Shown: piece by piece, positions 22,469 through 34,805 of the stretch
How positions within the stretch are numbered: the first letter of the stretch is position 1
How the letters are laid out: the number at the start of each line of letters is the position of its first letter
DNA from: Pseudopyrenochaeta lycopersici
Taxonomy: Eukaryota; Ascomycota; Dothideomycetes; Pleosporales; Pseudopyrenochaetaceae
Length of the DNA: 64,000 nt
Direction of reading: 5' to 3'
NCBI GenBank assembly: GCA_003313425.1
Contig: NHZP01000004.1
Coordinates: 1,426,001-1,490,000, forward strand
The notes under the pieces: generated by a model
Databases searched by the model: none
Told to the model about the DNA's origin: nothing
The model's input: the letters and a program-made list of their open reading frames with translations, nothing else
Translations under genes and position numbers: made by a program

Positions 22469-23043
22469 AGTATTTCACCTATAGACATAATCGGTGTGCT
22501 ACTGCCAAAGAAATAATCAGTTCACATCCAAATCGGGGAGGTCATCTATGGAAAAGGATTCAAGTACTTCAAGCAAAAATGATGGTAGAGAAAATCCAAT
22601 TCTGCTTTGTCTTGCTGACATTCCACATGTGGTGATTGATGCAAACAGCGCGCTGTGTAACATTGACCCAATAATACGGGAACCACCAATAAACAATGTG
22701 GCTGCTTAAGAAACTTTTGAGGGAGTTGCGATGCCTGCGTAGTGTGGCTTATCAGAGTATTAAATCTTTACGGTGCGTAGCTATAAGATTAGTTGATTCT
22801 CTTTGGAATCGAACTTTCTAGGACTGAACACAAGTCTAAAACCTCATAATCATAAGATTGCCGCAGACGTGAGCGAGAAAGAATTCGCATACGTCATGCA
22901 GTCTGCGGTAAATGCTGGAGAGCTGATTGGGGCTGAGGTATGTCACATGTCTTGGCATTGTTTATCGATTCGCGCCGTCTCTGTTTACCCCGTTGCTCCC
23001 ATCTCGAACACCACCACCGCGCCACACTAATTGCGACACCACC
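22469..23043. other. Divergent intergenic region
   Basis: 575 bp shared upstream region of the zinc-finger gene (minus) and the kinetochore gene (plus). A TTAAAT stretch at about 22760 and C-rich leader sequence just before 23044 are the only notable features. Confidence 0.5.
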
Positions 23044-26000
23044 ATGGCGAACTCTGCAGGCAAAGAAAACATTGCAGATGGCCTGATTGCAGATGGATCC
23101 TTCAAGGCGCCTGCCCTCTCCCCGAGAAAGTCTGCGCGAAAGACGCGTAGCAAAAGCATCGGCCCTGGCGGTCTTGGAGAACTGGAAGCGCCCGCGCTGA
23201 AGGAGAGCAGTGGAAACCGCAGGAAGGTATGCGCACTGTATGCGGCGGTATTTTTACGCCTTTCTAACGACATAGTCTGCATTCATTCCCGCCGTCAAGT
23301 CAATTCTATCCTCCAATGACGAAGATGAGAAGAAGCGGCGCGAAGCCCGTCGCAAGTCGCTAGGTATACTACGAAGCGCATCGTCTCTTCACCAAAGATC
23401 TGACCCTTTATTTAGCGAGGCGACGCGTCTCATTCGCCCCCGAAGCCACATTACACACCTGGGATGTCGTTGAATACATGCGCGATGCTACAAGTTCGTC
23501 TGCATCCTCTGATGCCACGCGAAGAGCTTCGAATGTCACGCAAGCATCAACTCCAGCATCACCTGCGCCAGCGTCAGACCCCGCCGAACCGCCATCAACA
23601 CCACCAGAGCAAGCCGAAGAGCCTCAGCCGGAGCCTGGATCCTCCCCTGCGAACCAGCGCGAGCAGCACCAGAAGAAGAATCGCCGTCGCAGCTCGGGTA
23701 TACCGCCTATGAACTTCAACAACCCGGACGACGTCTACTCATCGAGCCCTTTGAGCGGAGACAACCAATCGCCTGGAGGCCGAGAAAATGATAACAGTGA
23801 CTCTGAGGATGAAGAAAATGCGACAGAGAATTTGGACATTTCCCCAGATACAGAAGACTCTTCGCAGAGCAGTGCTAGGCTGGATGCGGCACTACGCCAG
23901 GCTTTCGCCCAAGCCGGTACACAGAAGCTGGATTTCGACGAGCAGGGCGATATGACTATGGAAATCGCCGAGGACGAGATCACGGCATCCTTCAAGCCAT
24001 GGGCAAAAAAGAGCTTTGTTGCACAGCAGGACCAAGAGAACGTCGATCCATCACCATTCTCGCCGGATGCGACTGTAGCAAGTGACGACGATGATATGAG
24101 CATGGATATTACACGCGCAGTTGGGCGCATTGTCCCCCAACAACAAACGGACACACCAAGTTCGGATATGGACGATGACATGACCATGGATCTTACGATG
24201 CCGCTTGGAAGCATTCAGGCTATGGCATCAAATGCACCGGTAAATCGAAGGAAGAGTCTTAAGCGGAGAGTGTCGCTTATGGACCCATCGCATGGAAGTC
24301 CTGCAAAGCGCCCCGCCAGTCGTCGTGCTAGTCTTCGTCAACGGCGTCAATCGGAAGAGAACGAAGTGGAAGATGCCACTATGGATCTCACTATGGCGAT
24401 TGGAGGAATCAAGAGTGCCAACTCGTCTAACCTAGATAGGCGTGCTTGTATGGAAAGTTCATTCGAAGACGCAACGATGGACTTCACCCTTGCCGTGGGA
24501 AGTATCAAAAATGGCACATCGACTGCAGCAGAGGCATTCGGAAGCGATGTGGTGGACGAAGATCTTTCCATGAAATTTACAAAGATTGTCGGACCCGGTA
24601 TAAAGCGCCTTGAGCAAGCAGTAGAGACGCCCGAGAAACCTGCCCCTGTTGTAGAATCTGTATCTGCAACCAAGACTCCAACACCACGAAAGACTCCTAA
24701 GAAGTCGCCAGGACGTCGTACAAGCTCCATCGCTGCGACAGAAACTGAGCCTGAGGCAGAAGTACAAGTCCGAGCTACGCCTATGAAGTCGCCTGTAGAG
24801 GCACGCGCAGATCTTGACCCTGGTACCCCGGAAATTGTACGGCAAAAGGATATCGAAGAGATTGAACCATCACCATTCGTACGTCGGACCCCTATGAGCA
24901 TTCAAAAGACCAATGGAATCTCCACGCCTACTAGTCAGCGCTCGCAGAGAGCGCCCATGATAATTCCAGACGACCCAATTGCAGCCCCGATTCTCAACCG
25001 TCGCCGTTCATCTTTGTCTTCAGTGCAGTTTAGCCCATTGAATGTTCCTCGTGAGGGACCGGTACTCAAGAGCACTGCCCTATTGGCAAACAATATTAAA
25101 CTGCTGTCGACTCCTCGAAAACAGACTCTCCTATCACCAGTAAAGCGAGGCATCACACCAAAGAAGTCACAGACTCCTCAGAAGCAACCAACACCAAAGC
25201 AGAAGACTCCAACACCAAAGAAGGCGACGCCTCGCAAGAGTATGAGCCCTAAGAAGCGGGTCGCTTTCGGTGAGCAGCCAGAAGAGGAGAATAACATTGA
25301 TGAAGAGGCTGTGGAAGATGTGTCGGAGATCGAGCGCATCTCGTTGCAAGAGTTCTTAGACATGACGAAGATTCGCTTCATGGATCTTAGTACGACCAAG
25401 CGGCGACACACTGCCGCTCCTGCTGCCTTTCACGATGTGGAAGTCGAGGAGAAGGAAGAGTCTTTGGATCGATACGTTGTTGCTGGCGCTTGCACTGTGC
25501 CTGAGTATGAGTTGTATCAGCATGCCTGCCACGAGATGAAGAAGTACATCTCAGATGGCCGTCATTTCGTTCGAACCATGGAGGCCAACGTCCTAGAGGA
25601 GAACCCGTTGTTGTTCAGCGAGTACCTCACTGCTCCACCAGATCAACGCGCCATCATGGATAATCAGTTCAAGAATCTGAAGACAAATGCTCGACTTGAG
25701 GCCCGTGGGGAATGGTACACCTGGCGAAGCACCCTTCTCCAGGACCTCAAATCCGGCCTTCTTCATACTCTTGATGGGTTCAAGCGCGACGAGTCTACAC
25801 TCGCCAACCAGGAACAGCTCCTCAATGCGGTATTGCCAGCGTTGACGGAGAAACACGAGGCCCTGTCCAGCGAGTGCAAACAGCTCCAGCAGCGGCACGA
25901 CGAGCTCAATAGCTGTGATCGCGAAGAGTTGGAGCAAACGCGAGACTCGCTCATCGCTACGGATGCCGAGCTCGAGAAAAAGAAGCAGCTTCTGGCACAG

Positions 26001-26870
26001 CTGCAGCAGGAGCTTGCTGATAAGGAAGCGCGCATCGAGGCAGTCAAAGAGCGAAAAACTGAGTGCGTTGAGGAGATCAAGGTAGCCGAACGTGTGCGCG
26101 AAGAATGCCGTGGCTGGTCTACAAGCGAAGTAAATGATCTGAAGGGTACGTTGCGCTTGTGTATTCCTTCAAGCCAACCTGCTGACATGCTTGTAGAAAA
26201 AGTGACCGCTCTTGAGCAGGCCCACAGTTGGAGCATTACCTCTGCTTCTTCGACAAGCATCACAATGACCCACATTAACGACCTTGAGTTATACTTTCAA
26301 CCCTCAGCCTTCGCCACAAACGCTAGCACCCCCAACGAATCTATCTCCCTTGCCTACATCGGTGACTCAGCAACTCCACATCCTCGGCCCCTGACCACCA
26401 GCAAACGCTTCTTCCTCCAGCTTATTCGCGCACATCTTCACTGCATTCCCCAATCTCAGACATCAATCGCGTCACTCCTCACTCTTGTCAAGGACACTTG
26501 GGCGACTGCTCTCGCCGTTGCAGAAGGTGTTCGCTGCCTGGAGCACAGCTACATTACAGAGGACTTCATTTTGAGCGATGAGCGGATGGGGGTCGCTGCC
26601 AACATGCTCCTTCCTACACTTCAGACAAAGATAAAAGTCATGTTCGAGGTCAACGCAGACATTGGCAATGAGGGTGTTAAGACTGATGTCGGGGTGAAGG
26701 CAGAGGTTGTCTATGGAGAGAAGTATGGTGAAGAGAAGATGGGTGCTTTCTTGAGAGACTTTTGTGGGAGTGAGGTTTGCGAGATTGAGCAGATGAGTGT
26801 TTGGGCGGATGGCATGTGTGATCTTACAAGCCGTTTGAAGAAAACGGGACGGAAAGGGGAGAGGAAGTAG
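23044..26870 (+). CDS. SPC105: Kinetochore scaffold Spc105/Spc7/KNL1
   Basis: Outer-kinetochore protein that recruits Bub1/Bub3 and protein phosphatase 1. Exons 23044-23226, 23276-23363, 23416-26145, 26197-26870 give 1224 residues. The last intron (51 nt, GTACGT...CTGAC...TAG) is a multiple of three and fully open, so it could be read through. The PP1-docking motif RVSF (residues 94-97, in RRRVSFAPEATLHTWDVVE) spans the start of exon 3. Six MELT-like repeats follow between about residues 270 and 480: TMEIAED, SMDITRAVG, TMDLTMPLG, TMDLTMAIG, TMDFTLAVG and SMKFTKIVG. Then come basic SPKK/TPKK clusters (about 665-710), a coiled coil with long Gln/Glu heptads (about 860-1010), and a C-terminal domain of the RWD type that binds the Mis12 complex. 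The order matches the family throughout. Confidence 0.94.
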
Positions 26871-27068
26871 GCCATTGTAGCCTTCCACATTTTCGGATGT
26901 TTATGATTTGGTAGCTCACGAATGATGACGGCATTTCGGATTGTGGATCAAACGGGCGTTGAGGGTTTGTCTATACCATTATTTCTTCATTCATGGGTTA
27001 ACCTTTGAAATACACTGGTTCCAATACACTCGTACAGCTTTCACTTCTATTACGCTTCTCAACTCGAC

Positions 27069-28768
27069 TTATATAGGTACCCTTGCCGCAACGTCAAGCC
27101 AAAACTTGCACCTCTTCTCCAAAGCCTGAATCCCACCCTGCTTCAGCCCATTCGCAGTGACCAAAAACTGCTTACTCTTCTCGACGTCTGGCACACCAGG
27201 GATGCTGGCATTGGTCACCTTGTGTGCATTTGGATTGCCAGTCTGGACGAAGCTTGCCATTGCTCCCGCGTAGCCTTGATAAGTCAACGGATCAGACTTC
27301 TGGATGGCATTGATGGTGTTCCACTGGATTATGTTAGCACAAAATGTCGTTAGATCGACCTCGGGAGGCGGGTACTTACATATTGAACGTCTGACGCGTG
27401 CTTGGCAGGCGAGATGGTATACTCAATCAACGATCCCCTGTCTGCCTTCTTCGACAACCAGTACGCCGGGCATGCGAGAACAAGGTCGCGGTACAGTAAA
27501 CCTGCGCGTACGTATGTGGTATTCCAGCTGATCTCCTCGGCCTCCCCGGTGGCAGGGTAAAGCGACTTTACTCTTTCAAAGTCCTTCTCCTCAAAGTCTG
27601 GGAGGTAGCCGCGAAGCCACTTCTCGAAGCTTGCCGCGGAGGAATTAAACCCATCACTACCTGTTGCAGCATTGGCGAAGCTGGGGGGAATGAAGTTCTC
27701 GCCCTCGTGGAGATTGTAGCTGGTGAGAACCGTGTCTACGTTGATTCGGCCCTTGCGAACGACATCGGAAAGCGACTCTGCGAGGAACGAGTCATCGACC
27801 ACAGGACCCCAGGTGAAGGAGGCTGTAGTGTACTGCTGGCTTGTACTCAGCTTCAATGCGCTATCCCTCAATTTCTGGATATCAGCGGTCTTCAGGCAGG
27901 CGATTTCGTCGGTAGAGCCCGAGCAGCCAACATCTTCCACGGTCTGCTTGAAAAGGGCTTCGGCCCAAACACTATCGTATCGTGGTGTCTTTGGCCAGAA
28001 GGGACTGGAACTCATGGCTTTTGTGAACAGCTTCTTGCCGCGGTTACCAGTGGCGATTGTCTGCGCAACAACGCTTCCGCCACCCGCTGACTGGCCCCAG
28101 ATCGTCACATTTCTAGCATCGCCGCCAAAGTGGTGAATGTACTTTTGAATCCACTTCAGTGCTGCTTGTTGATCCAGCAGACCAGGGTTGAGATCGACGT
28201 CTGGATGGTTTTTAACTTTCGAGCCAGGCAAGAAGCCAAAGACATTGGTGCGGTAGTTTGAGTATACAACTACATAGTCGTTTTGTTGTGAGACGTTTAG
28301 AACAGGGAAGCCCGAGGGTGGGATGTCAAATGTTGCAGAGCCGCGGATGAAGCCACCGCCGTAGAACGTCAACAAGACCGGCCTAAGTTTACTCTTCTTC
28401 TCTTGAGCCCATGGCCGTGAGTATACGCCCAGGTACAAGCAGTCTTCTGATCCATTGACTGTGCGCTGCGGACACATATCAAATGCTTGATTGGAGTCAT
28501 AGATAGTGTCAGAGGCTAGTGGGACTGGGGGTTGGGGTGCGCGAAATCGGTTGTTGCCGGCAGTGGAAGCACCGAAGGGGATTTTGCGGTAGTACGTGAG
28601 GTTATAAGACTCAGATACCGCGCCCTGGAAAGTGCCATAGTCGAGTTTAACCAGAGGATTCGAAGTATTAACGGCACGACTTTCAACAATGGGTGATGCA
28701 GAGGTGGACGGTATGGAGGAGACGAAGGCCAGCAGATGGGCCGCGAGGGAAGTTGTAAGGAACAACAT
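27069..28768 (-). CDS. Secreted type-B carboxylesterase/lipase
   Basis: Exons 28768-27380 and 27323-27069 with a 56 nt intron (GTAAGT...CTAAC...CAG); 547 residues. An N-terminal signal peptide (MLFLTTSLAAHLLAFVSS) indicates secretion. The alpha/beta-hydrolase fold of the cholinesterase-like family is complete: SEDCLYLGVY, oxyanion-hole GGGF (137-140), nucleophile Ser227 in GQSAGGGS (Gln replaces the commoner Glu), the acidic residue in NLHEGENF and His457 in PAKHASDVQY. Several N-x-S/T sites support extracellular location. Substrate cannot be told; this family hydrolyses carboxylic esters of lipids, toxins or plant compounds. It is divergent from the chromate-type transporter. A TATATA lies about 55 bp upstream of the start. 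Confidence 0.92.
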
Positions 28769-29377
28769 TTTGAAGCTCGAGGTCGTCTACATCACGAAAA
28801 AACAGCCGTCCAGGGAGCCAAGTATATACCTAGTCGAACCTCTCGCCCCTGCACGTTTACGACCGTTTAGCCTCATCTCCATGTCTCCGCAAATTACTCC
28901 ATTGCATCCCGTCCCCGGATTGCGGGGCGTTCCAGGGCAGGAAACCGACGACCGGGTAACCATCACAAAAGATGAGAGGCTCGTTGAGGAAATTTCGGTA
29001 TATTTCATGCCGAGACTTCACGACTAGGGCAAGACTACGCCTGATCTTGTCCAAGGACCGATGGTCCTCGTTTTTGCTTGAATTTCTCCGGCCGAGGATG
29101 TTCACCCAACAGGACAGCGCTAGGCCATAATGAGCATGCACGGACACCTTCGCCTAAACTTGCCGATCTTCCACTTTCCAGGAGGATACGGACAGGAACG
29201 AGACGGCCAGGACTTGGCATTGTTCAAGCTTCAATGTCGCAATAACGTGGCTCGATGATTGGACCAAGAACGTCGGCTCATCGCTTCAAGGCACTTTCAT
29301 CTTTTTCGCCATCACCACGGACTCTCCATCTTCCCATCTTCATCTTCATCAATTTACTTTGTTCGGTGTTCTGAGCC
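28769..29377. other. Divergent intergenic region
   Basis: 609 bp shared by the esterase (minus) and the transporter (plus). It contains a minus-strand TATATA near 28823. T/C-rich leader sequence precedes the plus ATG (CATCTTTTTCGCCATCACC, CCATCTTCATCTTCATC). Confidence 0.5.
28823..28828 (-). promoter_or_regulatory. Candidate TATA box of the carboxylesterase gene
   Basis: TATATA 55-60 bp upstream of the esterase ATG on the minus strand; spacing fits a core promoter. No experimental support. Confidence 0.4.
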
Positions 29378-31132
29378 ATGACCCTCCGTTCCATCATTGG
29401 CTCTCTCCGGCGTGCGCGCACACGGCGAAGTGACTCGCTTCAGGCAAACACCGGGAAGCTAGAATGGCGTCTCGTAGAAGTCTTCTCGAGAATGTGGGAT
29501 CTAGGATTCACGGCGTTTGGAGGTCCGCCTGTGCATTTTCAGATCCTGCATCGGAGGTTTGTGGATGGCTTGGGTTTTGGAGGGGGCAGTAAGTGGTTAG
29601 ATGAGCAAACTGTAGGTCTATCCTCCACACTCAATATCTTGCGCAATCTGGAATTGGAGTAATTTAATTGGCAGCGAATGTCAGGTTATGTGGCTATGTA
29701 AATATTTACTAACAATTTTTGCCGTAGTATCAGGAGCTCTTTGCAATATGTCAAGCCCTTCCTGGCCCAGCATCTACAAAAATGTTATTCTGCATCGCGA
29801 TGATCCATGCTGGGATCGTCTCAGCTATCTTCGCTTTCCTGCTCTGGAGCTTGCCTGGCGCAATTGGAATGTATGGCCTTTCGCTTGGTGTGCAAAAGAT
29901 GCCGGATCGGCTGCCACCCCTAGTCTATGCGCTTTTGAGCGGCATGAACGCAAGTACAGTAGGCATCATTGCACTGGCTGCTGTGCAGCTTGCAGAAAAG
30001 GCCATTCAGGACCGCATCACGAGGATATTAGTTATATTTGGCGCCTGCGCTGGCCTCTGCTACAACGCGCTCTGGTACTTCCCAGTCCTGCTGGTCATAG
30101 GTGGGGCAGCTACGGTTCTGTGGGATACGTACCTTCAGCAAAGAATTGGCAAGTTTCGAGCTAGATACCAGGCGAGAAGAAGACGAGCCAGAAACGAGGG
30201 TGGAGACGCTGAGGAGATTAATGCAGTGCAAAGTATCCCAGTGGAAGTTAGACGTCCAGAGGCCGTTAAACGCAGAGCTCAGGCAGGAGGCTCTACTGAT
30301 CGTATCGTCCCAGAACAGGAAGAAGCAGGTCCAAGTGGCACTGAGGAGCAGTCAAGCACGGACGATGCTACTAGAAATGCAGTTACACTCGTCACGGATA
30401 CGACGACACATAACATGTCGGTCAAAGTCGGAATCTCTCTCATTGCAGGCTTCCTCTGTAAGTCGATGTCTCACGTCTGAGCTTACCTTCTGACTGTCCT
30501 CAGTATCCTTCATCGTGATTATGGTAATTCGTGGTACCATATCTGCCCGCGCTCTATCCTTCGATCTGTTCGCCAACATGTATCTCGCTGGGACTATCAT
30601 CTTCGGAGGTGGACCAGTTGTCATCCCGCTCCTCCGTGCCTATGTTGTCGAACCAGGTTGGGTATCACCACGGGACTTTCTTCTCGGCCTCGCCATCATC
30701 CAAGCCTTCCCAGGTCCGAATTTTAACTTCTCTGTGTATCTTGGTGCATTGACCCTGGCGTCAACCAGCATCCCCACGGTCTTTGGCGCCCTGCTCGGCT
30801 TTGTAGGCATCTTCTTTCCTGGTATTATCCTGGCTGTAGGTGTGCAGACCATATGGCAAGTGATGCGGACCAAAGCTTGGGTTCTGAGTTTATTGAGAGG
30901 TATCAATGCTGCCGCTGTGGGATTGGTGTTCACGGCTGTTTATCGGCTTTGGGAGATTGGATATCTGACACCAGAAAGTAGTAATGGGAAGAGTCTCGCC
31001 GAGGAGCCATGGTGGGTCGTTGTCGCTGCTGTTACATATGCGGAGACTGCATGGTTTGGTGTTCCACCAGCGCTGGCAATTATCCTGGGTGCTGTGCTTG
31101 GAATGGGTTGGTATGGTGCTGTGGGCCAGTGA
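29378..31132 (+). CDS. Chromate-type (CHR) anion transporter, two-domain
   Basis: Exons 29378-29611, 29728-30457, 30504-31132 give 530 residues. Two tandem CHR domains are visible. Domain 1 (about 35-235) has LGFTAFGGPPVHFQIL and the FAICQALPGPASTKM motif, which is split by intron 1 just upstream. Domain 2 (about 345-530) has GTIIFGGGPVVIPLLRAYVV, LAIIQAFPGPNFNFS and further membrane helices. The linker (about 240-330) is hydrophilic, Arg-rich then Glu/Ser/Thr-rich, and probably cytoplasmic. Long CHR proteins exchange chromate or related oxyanions such as sulfate across the plasma membrane and can give chromate resistance by efflux in bacteria; the role of fungal members is less clear. Intron 1 (116 nt) ends with ACTAACA...TAG. 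It is divergent from the esterase gene. Confidence 0.92.
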
Positions 31133-31749
31133 TGACTCTGAGAAGGGTACTGGGTGGCAACACGGTGTTGTAGAGAGATTTAAGAAGCCGAGCACCGGTA
31201 GCCAAGAGTCCGCACTGGGCCAGAAAGTAAGATTGTTTCAATTTCAAAGCCTGTACTAGTCAGTCAAGCCGGCAGAGTCAAGCCGCATGGCGACTCCACA
31301 AGGAGGTGCAACGCCCTGATTCGCTTCCACAATCGCAATAGCGCGTAGAGCCATGTCACGAGACACAATTTGTATTGGCTTGTACAATTCCAACACAGGC
31401 CAAGCGCCATCTCCAAGATCCGGAGATTTCGGCCAAAGCCGCATGCGATTGGCTCGGCAGCAAGCGGAGGTTAGCCAGGGATGCACGTCATGCCTGAATC
31501 GAGTCCAAACACCTTGGCTCCCACTTCACAAAGTGCACGATCCGAGTCTGGTGGCTCTTGGGGAGAGTACCAAGCGCCGAAACGGCCACAGCCCCTCGAT
31601 GCCAATGCGTGAGTGAAAGTGACGCGCAGGGCGCTCCTGTAGTACGTGACGTTGCAACTCCCCTCATTCACTTCTTTGTTCCCATTTCCCATTTCCTTTG
31701 TAGACCGTCGCGCTTTTGCAGCGCTGTTTTCTCCTATAGCGGCGCAATC
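31133..31749. other. Intergenic region
   Basis: 617 bp between the transporter stop and the mannosyltransferase start. No gene was supported. A pyrimidine-rich leader (TTTGTTCCCATTTCCCATTTCC) lies about 70 bp before the downstream ATG. Confidence 0.5.
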
Positions 31750-33042
31750 ATGGAGAAGCCTCGCGTTCTAATGCGTAGACACAGATCCTACTCCTTCCGC
31801 CGCTTGCCGCGATCTTCAACATTCCGATTCCTGCTACTGCTCTTGGCCATCTGGGACTCGATACACTGCATCTCCCTTTACCTTCACCAATCCGCAGCTC
31901 TCAATGCTCCTCCGCCGGCCCGGAACTCGAAGCGTATATACATTGCCGCTCAGCATTATAATTCAGCGCGTCTGTTGCGCAGTCACTGGAACGCCGCTCT
32001 GTGTGAATTGGTCCAAGTCCTAGGAGTGGAGAATGTCTTCGTGTCCATATACGAGAGTGGAAGCTACGATGAGACCCAAGATGCTTTGAGGGAGCTTGAT
32101 GTTACACTCGAAGCGCTGAAAATTAGGAGGCAAATCACCATGTCGGACATTTCGCATGCAGACGAGATTGCAAAACATCCTGCCGACCATGGCTGGATCA
32201 AGGCGCCAGATGGTCAAAAACGTCTGCGGCGTATACCGTTCCTCTCATCGGTCCGAAATAACGTCTTCACTCCATTAGAGCACTTGACCGCTGAAGGCGA
32301 GCATTTCGACACCATATTGTTCCTGAATGACGTCGTATTTAGCTCGGAGGATGTTTTGAGAGTGCTTGACACCAACGGCGGGGACTATGCTGCTGCATGT
32401 GCCCTCGACTTCTCGAAGCCACCCTATTTCTATGACACTTTTGCGTTGAGAGACTCGAGCGGACACGAAGCAGTCATGCAGACCTGGCCCTACTTCAGGT
32501 CACATGCTTCGAGATATGCAGCAGAGAGGTTCTTGCCGGTTCCCGTGAGCTCATGCTGGAATGGCCTGGGTAAGTAGCTGCTACCACTCGGACTTGGTCT
32601 GAGTATATCTGGTGCTAAGGCTGTCACAGTTGCTATGCCAATCGAACCCTTCCTCGGTCACTCTCCCTTGCGCTTTCGAGGCATATCGGACTCCCTCGCC
32701 TTATCACACGTCGAAGCATCCGAATGCTGTCTAATCCACGCTGACAATCCTCTATCGTCTTCCAAAGGCATCTTCGTCAACCCGAATGTAAAAGTCGGCT
32801 ACAACGGCTCTTCATACGATGAGATGCATGCCCCAAATGCTGTCATGTCACCCGTTCAAATCTTCATTTCCACTTGGGAAAGTCGACTCCTAAGATGGTT
32901 TACAACGCCCATTGTGAAAAACTGGATTGTGCATCGTCGGGTGAAGAAGTGGTCCGAGACGAACAAGAATCAGGAAGAGGCTGAGTTCTGCTTGGTTAAT
33001 GAAATGCAAATCCTTTATGAAAGGGGCTGGAAGCACATGTGA
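31750..33042 (+). CDS. GT69-family alpha-1,3-mannosyltransferase (CAP59/CMT1-like)
   Basis: Exons 31750-32569 and 32630-33042 give 410 residues. A basic N-terminus (MEKPRVLMRRHRSYSFRR) and one hydrophobic helix (FRFLLLLLAIWDSIHCISLYL) mark a type II Golgi membrane protein. The catalytic domain carries family segments: RIYIAAQHYNSARLLRSHWN, LGVENVFVSIYESGSYDET, FDTILFLNDVVFSSEDVL (the presumed nucleotide-sugar/metal region), CALDFSKPPYFYDTF and IFVNPNVKVGYN. Members related to cryptococcal CMT1 and CAP59 add mannose in the alpha-1,3 linkage to glycans of the wall or secreted polymers; the acceptor here is unknown. The start ATG at 31750 is preferred because it leads straight into the membrane anchor; the frame is open further upstream to 31558. 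Confidence 0.9.
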
Positions 33043-34805
33043 GGGCTCAAAGAGCAAGAGCACCCCGTATCAGTAGCCTGAGGAGTCTACCCCAGAACTA
33101 TGTCCGGTTTCGTGTTTCTATTACCCCCCCCCCCCCCCCCCAACCCAACATCCGGCATCCCAGCCAGCAGTCCAGCTTTTCGACGATCGTCGCTGCCATC
33201 GATCCCAGAGGCTTCGTTACACGTTCAGCCTTGGACCCGGCGAAGCCATCTAGGCATTTGAATAGGGACCTCACATGTCTCATTGCGGGTTTGAGTACCT
33301 GTAGTTCTCAAAACGCGTCGAACCACGACTGCATCTCGCCATATGCCATAGACTGTGTAGGGCAAATATGCCTTGCGGAAGGAACTCATAGAAGATTATA
33401 AGAGATTCAAAGATAGCGAGGATTTGCCGATTGCTACACTGAGGCCCTTAATCTGGCCTTGAGGTGAGAGCAAGAGATCGAATTAGCGAATAGCATTAGC
33501 CTATAGAGATATTGCACTCAACGCATATCATGTCACCAGTGTAGCATCTATTTACCATGTTGTATTTCTTATGAAGTGTCGAACATCTTAATTGTCTTGT
33601 TGCATCGGATACCGGAAAAGTGTTCCAGTGCATCCCAAGTTCATGAGACTTTGTTTTTGGGTAATTTGATCTAGTATGCTGCTTGTGTATGTTGATGCAT
33701 CTGATTTCTTGGGCTTGAATATCCGAGTTGCATTGCAGTGGCCTTTGAGACAAACTCTAGTTCTTCAGTGGACCCGGTGACATTCTCGTGGTAGAATATT
33801 CACTTTATAGTCTATACCGACTCCATTACTACTATTTTCTCCTTAAGCTGTGGCGAAGGGAAGCTCAAAGATCGATGGAAGTGCAAGAAGAGCTGAGTCC
33901 TTGGATTGATCCATTACGTACTGTTATAAGCAGGACAGCTTTGAAGTGAAACCTCAGAAAGAGACCAAGCCATGAGGCTTGCACAACAGTATCACATAGT
34001 GCCCACCACAAGTGTATTTGCTTCAAATATATCAGAAAGTCACACACTTGTCATGGTCTTTCAAAATCTTTGGACTGTAAGGCAGCCCTTTGTATAAAGC
34101 TATCCAAACCAAGTAACTAATATATTGCACGGTCTCACATCAGGGCTGGGACAAGCTAGCCTGAGATCTCACAAAAGGATTTTCAGCAGATCTTTGACCA
34201 AGTGTAGTGCTTTGAATATCCCTGTACGACGACGAATCATGTTCAATGACCGTGGAGACCTTCAACTGCCGTCCAGATAGCATTTAAGCACTAAGTATGC
34301 ACCAATCTGCAGGTCCAACAGCTGCATGCTTACATATGTACAGCGAACGGTCCGATTAACAATATCTGCTTTTTTACACTCGTATTCGAGCGCCAAACTT
34401 CAGCTTTAGAAGCTTCACACGATAATGATTACTTTACAAGGACGTATGTTGAATACCGGATACTTGGTATCGCACAGGTCGGCTAGCACAGACAATGCAA
34501 GTTTCTAATCCATTCTGTTCATTCTGGCGTTATTGCAAAAGATATAATGGATGAATTTGCACAATCTCATCTACAGCTATGATCAGCGAGGCACTGAATA
34601 GGCCTGCCGTCCACCTATCTCATCTGCCGCCCCACATACGCTCTTCGACTAACCATGCACAGCTAAAGCCTCCGCCGCCACGACCAACACCATTCGCGCC
34701 CCGCAATGCGTCATGCACCTCGGTAGTATCCACGGTTATTGCAAGCTTCACGAGGTTGCTTGTTCGCTTCAAATTTCCTTGGTTTCAAAACTTACTGCAT
34801 TGATC
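33043..34805. other. Long intergenic region with poly-C tract
   Basis: 1.76 kb with no supported gene. It begins with an 18-nt C run at 33124-33141. From about 33400 to 34560 the sequence is AT-richer, with only short open frames. It may be a decayed repeat or plain regulatory space; I see no terminal repeats. Confidence 0.45.
33124..33141. repeat. Poly-C homopolymer (18 nt)
   Basis: Eighteen consecutive C residues about 80 bp after the GT69 stop codon, probably in its 3' UTR. Sequencing length error is likely here. Confidence 0.95.

Noticed and set aside
26147..26196. Reading Spc105 exon 3 straight through to the stop codon
   Set aside because: Possible, but the complete splice signals and better coiled-coil continuity favour an intron.
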